DNA of 64,000 nt, taken from positions 3,224,001 through 3,288,000 of the forward strand of contig CP066225.1 in assembly GCA_016350165.1 (NCBI GenBank), written 5' to 3'. Below, one piece after another: positions 44,992 through 52,859 of the stretch (positions are counted from its first letter, which is position 1; the number at the start of each line of letters is the position of its first letter). Origin of the DNA: Planctomycetota bacterium. GTDB lineage: Bacteria > Planctomycetota > Phycisphaerae > Phycisphaerales > Phycisphaeraceae. The position numbers and the translations under genes are program-made. The notes beneath the pieces were generated by a model. The model was not told where the DNA came from. It was given only the letters and a program-made list of their open reading frames with translations, and ran no database searches.

Positions 44992-46182
44992 CTATCGATG
45001 AACAAACGGCGAACGATGCAGGTTATCCAGCGGTCGCGACAGAATTCCCGCAATCACCAACGCCAAATAAGCAGCCTCTGGTGTCGCTGAAAACCATACA
45101 CACATCGCAACCATGCCACCCAATAGCAACCCATAGGTGATCCGTCCCGGACGCGACATCGGATCAACCCCCGGCCCAAATATCATCACAATCAAAAACC
45201 AAGGCGATGCTAAAACAACATACGCAATAAACGTGATCGCAGCCGTAATTTCCATCTGCGACAACTGCGTCATCACAAACGATATGTGCACATCATCACC
45301 AACACCCAAACGCATCGGCAAAACGAGATACACACACACCATCGCCACCAATGCCGACAGTGCCGTTCGCCACGATGCTAATCGTTTATAGATCAGCATC
45401 AATCCCAGAAAGATCAGCAGAGCAGGGCTCGTCGCACCAATCGCGCCCGGCACAACACCAAATATCACATCCGGTATCTGTGGCAATTCACCCGATGCCA
45501 ACATATTCACAAACAATCGAGGCTGCTCCAAAATCTGCCTCTGATTTACACTAATCTGCAGCTGCGGATTCTCTCGATGGGTCGCATCCCATTCACGATT
45601 CGACGTCGCCAACCAGTCACGCAAATCAGGCGACCCCGCATGATCATAATTATTCACATTCCCAACAAACAAATGGCTCGGTGTCAGCACCGCTGGAATC
45701 GGCTGAGCAAACGCATTACGCATCGACAACGGATCTGTCCGCGTCACACCAGCAGGTACCAACCATATCAACACCAGCGTTAACGCAACCGGATGGATGC
45801 GCAACCGAAACGACCGACCAATCAAGTGCAGCAACACACCCAGTGTTGCCCCCGCTATCATCGGCACCGTCCAATCTCTCATCATCGGTAACGCCAACCC
45901 CAGCAACATCCCACTCCACAATGCATAGCTCAAGCTAATATGAGGCGAATGTTTCTTCACCATCGACAACAACTTCGCCGTCACCCGATAAACAAGCAAC
46001 GTCACCACCGTCGTCAACCCCACAAACAGCAAAGCCCGATACCCAAAAAGCACCGCACCGTATATCAACATCAAACCGACAACGATAATCCAATCACGAT
46101 CATAGCTATGTCGTGTATGCGCATTATCAATCCAAGGCGGTCCTTGCGTATGCAACTCCCCCTGCGGCTTCAGCGGCGACAA
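44992..46182 (-). CDS. RnfD/NqrB-like membrane protein, solitary
   Basis: Integral membrane protein of 396 residues with about nine helices. VVPGAIGATSPALLIFLG followed by LIYKRLASWR matches the segment of RnfD/NqrB around the covalent-flavin Thr or Ser. RnfD and NqrB carry FMN in ion-pumping electron transfer complexes. The other Rnf or Nqr subunits are not next to it, so it may be an orphan or a relative with another role. Start ATG 46182; the SD is weak. Confidence 0.75.
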   Translation of the reverse strand: MSPLKPQGELHTQGPPWIDNAHTRHSYDRDWIIVVGLMLIYGAVLFGYRALLFVGLTTVVTLLVYRVTAKLLSMVKKHSPHISLSYALWSGMLLGLALPMMRDWTVPMIAGATLGVLLHLIGRSFRLRIHPVALTLVLIWLVPAGVTRTDPLSMRNAFAQPIPAVLTPSHLFVGNVNNYDHAGSPDLRDWLATSNREWDATHRENPQLQISVNQRQILEQPRLFVNMLASGELPQIPDVIFGVVPGAIGATSPALLIFLGLMLIYKRLASWRTALSALVAMVCVYLVLPMRLGVGDDVHISFVMTQLSQMEITAAITFIAYVVLASPWFLIVMIFGPGVDPMSRPGRITYGLLLGGMVAMCVWFSATPEAAYLALVIAGILSRPLDNLHRSPFVHR

Positions 46183-46551
46183 CGGTCGAAATTTCTTATC
46201 ACTCGATTTGATGCGAACCCTTCCTTCGATTTATTACAACTTCATATCTAAACACATTGTACTTAACCCAATTCGACCTCGCCCCACAAAAACATCTTGA
46301 GCATTTACCCTATTTTAACAACACTTCGCATCTGACCGCTCATTTACGTATTCCAGATACCTTTAATCCAATTTCATTGCCCAATCACATTGAATTAAAA
46401 CCGCAATCTTGTAGCATGGACTTTGATTTACTTGAACTTAAGCGCAGTTTTCAAAGCTATTGCTTATTGAGAGCTCCTACTTCACATCGATTTCATGTGA
46501 AGCTCTCAGCCATTAAGCACCAACCGGGATTTCCACGGAGCAAGAGACGAC
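46183..46551. other. Promoter and leader region of the PEP-CTERM gene
   Basis: Divergent promoters; ends with the long stem-loop at 46469-46509. No gene recognised. Confidence 0.5.
46469..46509 (+). promoter_or_regulatory. Stem-loop in leader of PEP-CTERM gene
   Basis: Two seven-base stems stacked: TGAGAGC/GCTCTCA and TTCACAT/ATGTGAA, with a six-base bulge on one side and a seven-base loop. It ends 42 bases before the ATG. Confidence 0.6.
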
Positions 46552-48234
46552 ATGAAATACACCAAGCCCTTCAGCGCGATTGCCCTAGGCCTATTCGCCA
46601 CAACACTATCATTTGGCACGACCACCAACGTCACCTTTACCGGTGCTAATGAGCTTGAACCTACCAATACTCCAAATAATTGGGAGTATATCGGCGTAGG
46701 CTTTGACCCCGATCTCTACGACATAAAATATGGTCAGCTTAATCTTACCGGCCCAGAAGCCATTCATATAGACATACTGAATATCGGTGCGGCGAACGAA
46801 ACAAACGCTACCGTGAACATCGATGGGCAAGGCGCTGTTTGCAATGTAGATCAACTGCATATTGGCGATAACTTTAATTCCATCAATAAACTCAATGTCA
46901 CAAATGGCGCCATTTTTAATGTCAATGGTTCTCAGCCAACTCAAATCGGTGGAATGGTTAATTCTTCTGTTACAGTAAATATCGACAATGGTTCAACTTT
47001 CAAAGTCAACGGCCCGCTAGGCCTGACACCAAGTATTTCAAACTTTAAAGTGTCTAACGATTCTCTATTACAAATAATTGGTCCATGGCAAATCGGTGAT
47101 AACAATCCCATTTCATCACAAACTGCAATTATTAACGATTCAACCGTTATTTGTCCCGAGGTAAATGTCAAAAATTCCGCTCTTCTTCAAGCCAACGACA
47201 GTAACTTAACTTTTGGCCGCTTTTCTTTTGAAAATGAGGTTGAGTTAACAAATACACGACTGAATTTCTATAGTACATCCATTAATAACAAATACCTCAC
47301 GATGACTAATAGTGAGATTATCAATGACTCCTTAACCTCAGGTTTCAATAACTATGGCGTGGTTGATGCATCCGGTTCTTTTAAAGTAGAAGATTTCACA
47401 AACAACGAATATGCAGACCTTCGCGTTCAAAGTGGCAAAAAACTCAAAATCACAGGCTCGCTAGCCAATGAAGGAAAAATCGAAGTCTTTGATAGTGAAC
47501 TGGAAGTCAAAGGCAGGTATGTAGATTCAGCCGTGATTCATAATTGGGAAGATGGAACATTCGCTATCAGCAACGGTGTTGTTCGTGCACCTGATACAAA
47601 TAATGATGGCGACATTCTCTTCACCACCGGCCAGTCTATGTATTTTGGTTCCATCACCAACTACAGCGATGCCAGAATCATCGTCTCAGGCCAAGCCAAC
47701 GTCACATTCTGGGATCAAATCCAACAAGACGGCACATTTAAAGTATCCGCAGGTTCCATCGCCACAATCTTCGGTGACTACTACGGTGACCCAATCTCCG
47801 GTTTCGGTTCAGTCTACTTCGAAGGCCAAACCAACCCCGGTCACTCACCCGGCAACGGCGTCAACTCAACCAACACTTATCTCGGACTCGACCACGTACT
47901 CACCATCGAACTCGGCGGCCTCACCCCAATCACCGAGCACGACATCTTCGGCTCACTCCAGACACTCAGCCTCGACGGCGACCTCAACGTCGTCTGGTAC
48001 GATGACTTCCAAGCTTCCTATGGCGACACATTCGACATCCTCGAATGGGATACACTCCTAGGCTCATTCAAAAACATCGACCTCTCAGGTGCACCACTCG
48101 CTGATTATCTCGAATGGGACCTCTCAAACCTCTACGTCGATGGCACCATCACCGTCATCCCTGAACCTGCCACCCTCTCATTCCTCTCACTTACCGCAGC
48201 AGGCCTCCTTCTCTCACGCCGCCGCTCCGCATAA
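46552..48234 (+). CDS. PEP-CTERM-sorted exported protein, beta-helix/autotransporter-like
   Basis: Exported protein of 560 residues. A signal peptide (AIALGLFATTLSFG) leads to a long Asn/Thr-rich beta-repeat region (TVNIDNGSTFKVNG, KINVTNGAIFNVNG-like strands), then GQTNPGHSPG and a C-terminal PEP-CTERM tail: VIPEPATLSFL, a helix and RRRSA. The tail is recognised by an exosortase-type system; no exosortase gene is in the window. Codon use in the first two thirds is A/T-rich and turns C-rich after about 47.6 kb, unlike its flanks. The SD is weak. Confidence 0.88.
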   Translation: MKYTKPFSAIALGLFATTLSFGTTTNVTFTGANELEPTNTPNNWEYIGVGFDPDLYDIKYGQLNLTGPEAIHIDILNIGAANETNATVNIDGQGAVCNVDQLHIGDNFNSINKLNVTNGAIFNVNGSQPTQIGGMVNSSVTVNIDNGSTFKVNGPLGLTPSISNFKVSNDSLLQIIGPWQIGDNNPISSQTAIINDSTVICPEVNVKNSALLQANDSNLTFGRFSFENEVELTNTRLNFYSTSINNKYLTMTNSEIINDSLTSGFNNYGVVDASGSFKVEDFTNNEYADLRVQSGKKLKITGSLANEGKIEVFDSELEVKGRYVDSAVIHNWEDGTFAISNGVVRAPDTNNDGDILFTTGQSMYFGSITNYSDARIIVSGQANVTFWDQIQQDGTFKVSAGSIATIFGDYYGDPISGFGSVYFEGQTNPGHSPGNGVNSTNTYLGLDHVLTIELGGLTPITEHDIFGSLQTLSLDGDLNVVWYDDFQASYGDTFDILEWDTLLGSFKNIDLSGAPLADYLEWDLSNLYVDGTITVIPEPATLSFLSLTAAGLLLSRRRSA

Positions 48235-48258
48235 CTCTCCGCCCAATCAAAAAACAAC

Positions 48259-48292
48259 AGCCCAACGTCCCTTTAAAGACGATGGGCTTTTT
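48259..48292 (+). terminator. Rho-independent terminator
   Basis: Stem AGCCCA-a-CGTC/GACG-a-TGGGCT with one mismatch, followed by five T, 25 bases past the stop. Confidence 0.85.
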
Positions 48293-48497
48293 CATTATTA
48301 GGGAAACCATCACACCACTTCGCATTATTGTGGTAAAACACAAGATTCTCTGGCAGCGAAGCTTACACTGCGTTACGCTATCATCATGATAATCAGGCTC
48401 GCTGTGTTACGATTCAATCAATCCCACACGCAGCAGCCTCAGGATTTGTTTTCCCTCGTTGTTTATTCAACGATCAGCTTCCATAGGAGCACATAAT

Positions 48498-49562
48498 ATG
48501 AACCTTACCAACACCCTCGCACAACCCTCCTTCGGCGGCACAGAGGTCTTCATCACAATCCTCTTCCTCATCGGCGGGATCATACTCCTCGTCTTCCTCT
48601 TCTTCGTACTCAAATTCGCAAACCTCTGGATTCAAGCCCAGACCTCCGGTGCTTCCGTCAAGTTCCGTGACCTCATCGGCATGTGGCTGCGTAAAGTTAA
48701 CCCAAAAATTATCGTACTCTCACGCATCCAAGCTGTTCGTGCAGGCCTCGATATCACCACCAGCCAGCTTGAAACCCACTACCTCTCAGGCGGTAACGTC
48801 CCTCGCGTTATCAACGCACTCATCGCCGCTAGCAAAGCCGACATCCAACTCCCTTGGGATAAAGCATGTGCCATCGACCTCGCAGGTCGTGACATCCTCG
48901 ACGCCATCCGAACATCAGTCGACCCCAAAGTAATCGACTGTCCCAACCCCGCCAGCGGCTCAGACCGTCTCGACGCTGTTGCCAAAGACGGCATCCGCCT
49001 CCTCTGTAAAGCTCGCGTCACCGTCCGCACCAACCTCGCCCGTCTCGTCGGCGGTGCAACCGAAGAAACCGTCATCGCACGTGTAGGCCAAGCCATTGTC
49101 TCCGCAATCGGTTCACAACCAAGCTACAAAGACGTCCTCGAAAACCCCGACGGCATCGCACGCAAAGCACTCGAATCAGGCCTCGACGCAGGCACCGCAT
49201 TCTCCATCCTCTCAGTCGACATCGCCGACGTCTCAGTTGCAGGCGTTGATCGTGAAGCAAACGTCGGTGCGAAACTCCAGGCCGAACAAGCCGAAGCCGA
49301 CAAGCAGCGTTTCCAAGCTGAAGCTGAAAAACGTCGTGCACTTGCTATCGCTCAGGAACAGGAATTTAAAGCCGAAGTTCAGAAGAACCGCGCACTCGTC
49401 GTTCTCGCCGAGTCCGAAGTTCCCAAAGCCATGGCCGAAGCTTTCCGCTCCGGTAACATGGGTATCATGGACTACTACCGCATGAAGAACATCCAAGCCG
49501 ACACCGGCATGCGTGACTCCATCGGCGGCAACGACAAAGACGATAAAAATAAAAAGAAATAA
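48498..49562 (+). CDS. floA: Flotillin-like protein FloA (SPFH domain)
   Basis: Membrane scaffold protein of 354 residues. One N-terminal membrane segment ([19 protein letters not shown]) is followed by the FloA/YqfA-type SPFH domain ([40 protein letters not shown]-like, [20 protein letters not shown]) and a coiled coil of Ala/Glu ([20 protein letters not shown]). FloA organises membrane microdomains. ATG 48498 has AGGAG eight bases before, so TTG-type upstream starts are rejected. A terminator lies downstream; a CTAA-N7-TTAG palindrome lies between. Confidence 0.93.
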   Translation: MNLTNTLAQPSFGGTEVFITILFLIGGIILLVFLFFVLKFANLWIQAQTSGASVKFRDLIGMWLRKVNPKIIVLSRIQAVRAGLDITTSQLETHYLSGGNVPRVINALIAASKADIQLPWDKACAIDLAGRDILDAIRTSVDPKVIDCPNPASGSDRLDAVAKDGIRLLCKARVTVRTNLARLVGGATEETVIARVGQAIVSAIGSQPSYKDVLENPDGIARKALESGLDAGTAFSILSVDIADVSVAGVDREANVGAKLQAEQAEADKQRFQAEAEKRRALAIAQEQEFKAEVQKNRALVVLAESEVPKAMAEAFRSGNMGIMDYYRMKNIQADTGMRDSIGGNDKDDKNKKK

Positions 49563-49581
49563 GTCCTAGATAAAACAATAG

Positions 49582-49596
49582 CTAACCATGTGTTAG
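49582..49596. repeat. CTAA-N7-TTAG palindrome downstream of floA
   Basis: CTAACCATGTGTTAG, 20 bases past the floA stop. Confidence 0.45.
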
Positions 49597-49613
49597 AATA
49601 TTTAGATCGCAAA

Positions 49614-49640
49614 AACGCTCGCATTATTGTGAGCGTTTTT
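49614..49640 (+). terminator. Rho-independent terminator of floA
   Basis: AACGCTC/GAGCGTT stem, ten-base loop, followed by a T run. Confidence 0.85.
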
Positions 49641-49676
49641 TACAACAACTACGCATATCAATTAAAATCTAAAGCC

Positions 49677-50048
49677 ATGAATCATAATCCAAGCCCATCA
49701 AGAATCTTATCTTGCTTAACCGTTCTGTTTAATTGGATATCAATCGCTCTCATTTTCGTTTGGCCAATCATCCCCGTCATCCTCGTTATTATCTTCATCC
49801 TCCGCCTCACCAAAATCCCTTTTAATACCCCAATAAATTGGTTACTTGAAATCATCGCAAGCTTCAGCGTTCCATTTGTTTTAGCCACATGCTTGCCCCA
49901 ACCCGAGGGCATGGCCGGTATGGTAACAATCCTGCCACTTTTCACACTTGCATGGTTTTACAGCATCCTCACCATCGCAGCTTTCCTCCGTTTCCACATC
50001 CTATTCATGATCCGAGCAAAACAAAGACGCAATGCTCAAACCCTATAG
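49677..50048 (+). CDS. Small membrane protein of unknown function
   Basis: Protein of 123 residues with about four hydrophobic segments (VLFNWISIALIFVWPIIPV, VILVIIFILRL, IASFSVPFVLATCL, LPLFTLAWFYSILTIAAFL) and a basic C-terminus. ATG 49677 lies just after the floA terminator; no SD is evident, and a longer frame would start inside the terminator. No family recognised. Confidence 0.5.
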   Translation: MNHNPSPSRILSCLTVLFNWISIALIFVWPIIPVILVIIFILRLTKIPFNTPINWLLEIIASFSVPFVLATCLPQPEGMAGMVTILPLFTLAWFYSILTIAAFLRFHILFMIRAKQRRNAQTL

Positions 50049-50064
50049 CAAGCTTCTCTCATAA

Positions 50065-50087
50065 CTAACGATACGTTCAAGTGAAAA
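50065..50087 (-). repeat. GTTTCACT-type repeat, minus orientation, copy f
   Basis: Minus strand reads TTTTCACTTGAACGTATCG then TTAG. Confidence 0.6.
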
Positions 50088-50111
50088 AACATTAATCAAA
50101 TCAGTTCTCAT

Positions 50112-50135
50112 AACGACGACACGCTGCAGTGAAAC
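50112..50135 (-). repeat. GTTTCACT-type repeat, minus orientation, copy g
   Basis: Minus strand reads GTTTCACTGCAG then CGTGTCGTCG. Confidence 0.6.
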
Positions 50136-50185
50136 AACCTAACTTTCACGTTAATAATTCAAACTGATGCATCAATAAAACAATC

Positions 50186-50222
50186 CCCCAATAGCCGGCG
50201 AGCCACGCTCGCCGTGCTCATC
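50186..50222 (+). repeat. REP-like hairpin repeat, copy 4
   Basis: Perfect eight-base stem CGGCGAGC/GCTCGCCG, CAC loop, preceded by CCCCAATAGC and followed by TGCTCA. Confidence 0.7.
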
Positions 50223-50461
50223 CCTCACCCCACCACCTCTCATATAACACTCACGTAACACATCTCACCCCACACTCCTCCTCCCATCACCCTCCACAGA
50301 TCAGGCATCACTTCTTCGCCCTTTATCGCATCACCTCATCGCGAACTCCTCACACATTTGCCCCCTCACTCCCCCCATTCTCCCTCACAGCATCTCCCTC
50401 CCCTCCCAATCCACGACCCCCTTTTGGCCACCCAAATCACAATAATTCAAAAAATATTAAA

Positions 50462-50500
50462 AATAATATTGAATAATATTAAGAAAAGTTTAATAATATT
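50462..50500 (+). promoter_or_regulatory. Phased AATAATATT repeats before DUF2089 gene (candidate operator)
   Basis: Perfect copies at 50462-50470, 50472-50480 and 50492-50500, spaced 10 and 20 bases, so on one face of the helix. They end three bases before the ATG and overlap any promoter. Confidence 0.5.
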
Positions 50501-50503
50501 CAT

Positions 50504-50797
50504 ATGGAAGAAAAACGAGACAATTGGCTCGATGTGCTCAGCGAAGAAGATGCGGCATTCCTCAAACGCTTCCTCCTCGCCTCAGGTTCACTCAAACAGC
50601 TCGCCAAAGAATACGACGTCTCATACCCCACCGTCCGCGCACGTCTCAATCGACTCATCGACAAGGTCAACATCTACGAGCAGCAGCACACCAAGTCGGA
50701 ATTCGAACGTGTACTCCTCGCATGCTATGCCGAGGGCAACATGTCACGCGAAACCATGAAAGTACTTCTGAAGGCTTACGAAAATGAAACCAACTAA
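50504..50797 (+). CDS. DUF2089-family DNA-binding protein
   Basis: Protein of 97 residues with the DUF2089 pattern WLDVLSEEDAAFLKRFLLAS then GSLKQLAKEYDVSYPTVRAR, a helix-turn-helix, and a helical tail. It is probably the regulator of the operon that follows: its stop overlaps the next gene by 14 bases. There is no SD, and AT repeats that may be its operator abut the ATG. Functional work on the family is thin, so the role is inferred from context. Confidence 0.85.
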   Translation: MEEKRDNWLDVLSEEDAAFLKRFLLASGSLKQLAKEYDVSYPTVRARLNRLIDKVNIYEQQHTKSEFERVLLACYAEGNMSRETMKVLLKAYENETN

Positions 50798-51146
50798 GTG
50801 GCCAGAAATCATCACCATCTCAATCTTCGCGATGTCTTTCCTTTTCACTGCAGGCCTCATCGCCCTCATGTTCCACGCACACCATCACAGAGCGAATTTC
50901 TACACAATGCTTGATGATTTCGCCATCGTCTTCAGCCTCACCGCATTCTGGACTTGGTTGGCCTCGATCTTCACCCTAGGCTTCCTCGCAAATAAATACC
51001 GCTGGGCGTGTCGTGCATATCACCAGTTACTTCGATTCGTCGTGGTGATCGGCATCGCATACCTCTTGCTCGCCATAATCTCATACGTACACAAGATCTC
51101 TCAAGTTAAACATCAACATGATTTTCTGTTGAGGGCATACATATGA
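50784..51146 (+). CDS. Four-helix membrane protein, paralog 1 of DUF2089 operon
   Basis: Protein of 120 residues with four hydrophobic helices. It overlaps the DUF2089 gene and its stop overlaps the next ATG (ATGA), so translation is coupled. Shared with the three following proteins is a loop after helix 2, here YRWACRAYHQLLRF, with pattern Trp-Ala-x-Lys/Arg. No family recognised. It lacks the basic acidic C-terminal tail of its relatives. Confidence 0.75.
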   Translation: MKPTKWPEIITISIFAMSFLFTAGLIALMFHAHHHRANFYTMLDDFAIVFSLTAFWTWLASIFTLGFLANKYRWACRAYHQLLRFVVVIGIAYLLLAIISYVHKISQVKHQHDFLLRAYI

Positions 51147-51619
51147 GTCAACGCAAATTCAAAGAAATCACAGGTGTTCTCGCCGCAGGCATCGGCATCA
51201 ACATCATCGCAATACTCTTCGTCGTCTTCGCAATCGGCGTTCGACCCGATGGAGCAGACCTAAACCGTCAAGGCGAAATGTGGCTAAACAACGTCGTCGA
51301 TGGAACCTCAGTTTTTGCACTCCTCCTCTTCATCCTCTGGATCACCGCTTCAATGATCCTCATCGCGCTATCACGCACACGCCGCTGGGCATGCAAACTT
51401 CATTATTACTTACTCATTGCAGGAATCTGCATCGGCGCACTATTCACAATCCTCGGCATGACCGCCCCTTTATTCAATCAACCGCTACATATCGGTTTGA
51501 TACTTGTTTCTCCGGGCCTTTTCCTCATCCTCGCAGGCATCATGATGCTACTCGTCAGCCGCAAGCAACGCATTGAAGTCGAAACCAAAATGATGCGAAC
51601 CAAAGACATTGTTGACTAA
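51143..51619 (+). CDS. Four-helix membrane protein, paralog 2
   Basis: Protein of 158 residues with four helices. The family loop is RRWACKLHYYLLIAG. After the last helix it carries a charged tail SRKQRIEVETKMMRTKDI, matched in paralogs 3 and 4. The ATG overlaps the TGA of paralog 1. The stop codon is inside a CTAA-N7-TTAG palindrome within GTTGAC...GTCAAC arms. Function unknown. Confidence 0.75.
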   Translation: MSQRKFKEITGVLAAGIGINIIAILFVVFAIGVRPDGADLNRQGEMWLNNVVDGTSVFALLLFILWITASMILIALSRTRRWACKLHYYLLIAGICIGALFTILGMTAPLFNQPLHIGLILVSPGLFLILAGIMMLLVSRKQRIEVETKMMRTKDIVD

Positions 51620-51630
51620 TCAACGGTTAG
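51616..51630. repeat. CTAA-N7-TTAG palindrome, contains stop codon
   Basis: CTAATCAACGGTTAG; flanking GTTGA/TCAAC extend the arms. The TAA stop of paralog 2 is inside. Confidence 0.6.
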
Positions 51631-51657
51631 TCAACAAACAAACTGAGGGTATTTAGT

Positions 51658-52131
51658 ATGAAAAGTATCGATAAAAATCAGATCTGGACTGTCCTCGGCA
51701 TGATTCTCGTTGGAACAATTATTTCAATGATCATCGCTTCATCATTTATCGATTGGTCATACAGCTTGATGTATAACCGATTTGAAAATGAACACAATGA
51801 CATGGTCATACACAATGCCCTCGTTGGCAGCCTTGCAGGTGCATGGATCGGCAGCATCGTTGGCGGACTCGCAGTCTTATTCGCATTCGTCAAAAACGCC
51901 TGGGTTTATAGACTTCAGCGTCTCGTCCTGTGGGGATTTTGCTGCTTAGGAGTGCTGTCCTTCATTCTTGCAATCGTCAGTTACCTCAACGACTATCCCT
52001 ACGATGCCATCGGCGCCGTAATCTACACAGTAGTTTTCCTTACTATAGGTTTATCGCTCCAGCGATTCCCTAAGCGCAAGTTAGAAGAACTCAACCGAGA
52101 CAAAATGCGTGCAAAAGATATTTCAAGTTAA
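51658..52131 (+). CDS. Four-helix membrane protein, paralog 3
   Basis: Protein of 157 residues with four helices; family loop NAWVYRLQRLVLWG and charged tail RKLEELNRDKMRAKDI. A long hydrophilic loop after helix 1 carries an Asn/His/Glu-rich stretch (RFENEHNDMVIH). It starts 38 bases after paralog 2, with GAGGG upstream of the ATG. Function unknown. Confidence 0.75.
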   Translation: MKSIDKNQIWTVLGMILVGTIISMIIASSFIDWSYSLMYNRFENEHNDMVIHNALVGSLAGAWIGSIVGGLAVLFAFVKNAWVYRLQRLVLWGFCCLGVLSFILAIVSYLNDYPYDAIGAVIYTVVFLTIGLSLQRFPKRKLEELNRDKMRAKDISS

Positions 52132-52305
52132 TCAGCGCAAATATTATTGACTTAGAGCAACTTGCGTGATTATACACACGCTCTTGCCCAACATTGTTCG
52201 GCAGCTCAAGCACGTCGATACCTCATTTTCACGCAATCGACCTACTGGTCAACGAGTGAGTAATTTCGCAAGACGCTCTAAATATACCACGTATAGGTGA
52301 TGGAT

Positions 52306-52776
52306 ATGAACGAAAAATCAAACAAAATAGGTATGTTCGTCAACATATTCTGGGTAATAGCTTCCATTGTCATCATTGTTGTTTCAGTAATTCTGTTTAT
52401 GTTGAACTGGAAAAGTTCAATCGCATCGGGACAGGAATTATGGTCGCAGCGACAAGCCGGCTATCTCGGCGGCATCATCGGTGGTTACGGCGGACTCTTC
52501 GGCAGTGTTTGCGGCGGACTGACGCTTTTCTACAAATACGAGTGGGCTTTTAAAACACAAATCATTCTGCTCTACATAACCGGCGCATTAGGCGCAGCCG
52601 CATTGATCGTTGGCGCAACCCTCTTTATGAAAGATCAACCATATCACGTATGGTTCCCATTAGCGCTAGCCGGCCTGATCTTGTGCCCAATGGGTTTTGG
52701 ATTTGCCCCCATGATGCATAAGCGAAGAATCATGATTGAAATGCAAAAAATACAGGCACTTGATGCCAAAGGCTAA
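52306..52776 (+). CDS. Four-helix membrane protein, paralog 4
   Basis: Protein of 156 residues with four helices; family loop YEWAFKTQIILLYI and charged tail KRRIMIEMQKIQALDAKG. Helix 2 is Gly-rich (GGIIGGYGGLFGSVCGGL). ATG 52306 has AGGTG six bases before; the GTG at 52297 is less likely. A gap of 174 bases separates it from paralog 3, so it may have its own promoter. The TAA stop is in a CTAA-N7-TTAG palindrome and a terminator follows. Confidence 0.75.
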   Translation: MNEKSNKIGMFVNIFWVIASIVIIVVSVILFMLNWKSSIASGQELWSQRQAGYLGGIIGGYGGLFGSVCGGLTLFYKYEWAFKTQIILLYITGALGAAALIVGATLFMKDQPYHVWFPLALAGLILCPMGFGFAPMMHKRRIMIEMQKIQALDAKG

Positions 52777-52787
52777 TCATTGATTAG
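52773..52787. repeat. CTAA-N7-TTAG palindrome, contains stop codon
   Basis: CTAATCATTGATTAG; seven-base arms, with the TAA stop of paralog 4 inside and stops in all six frames. Confidence 0.65.
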
Positions 52788-52818
52788 TCAACTAACAGAA
52801 CAACCTTCTCTTCTATGC

Positions 52819-52850
52819 AAAGTGGTCCCTTCCGGAGGATCACTTTTTTT
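52819..52850 (+). terminator. Rho-independent terminator
   Basis: Ten-base stem AAAGTGGTCC/GGATCACTTT with one G-T pair, eight-base loop and T run. Confidence 0.85.
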
Positions 52851-52859
52851 GGTATGCAC

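Larger units (their letters stand above)
50049..50503. other. Repeat-bearing intergenic region and DUF2089 promoter
   Basis: C-rich; holds two minus-oriented GTTTCACT-type repeats, one REP-like hairpin and, at its end, the phased AATAATATT repeats before the DUF2089 gene. Confidence 0.6.
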
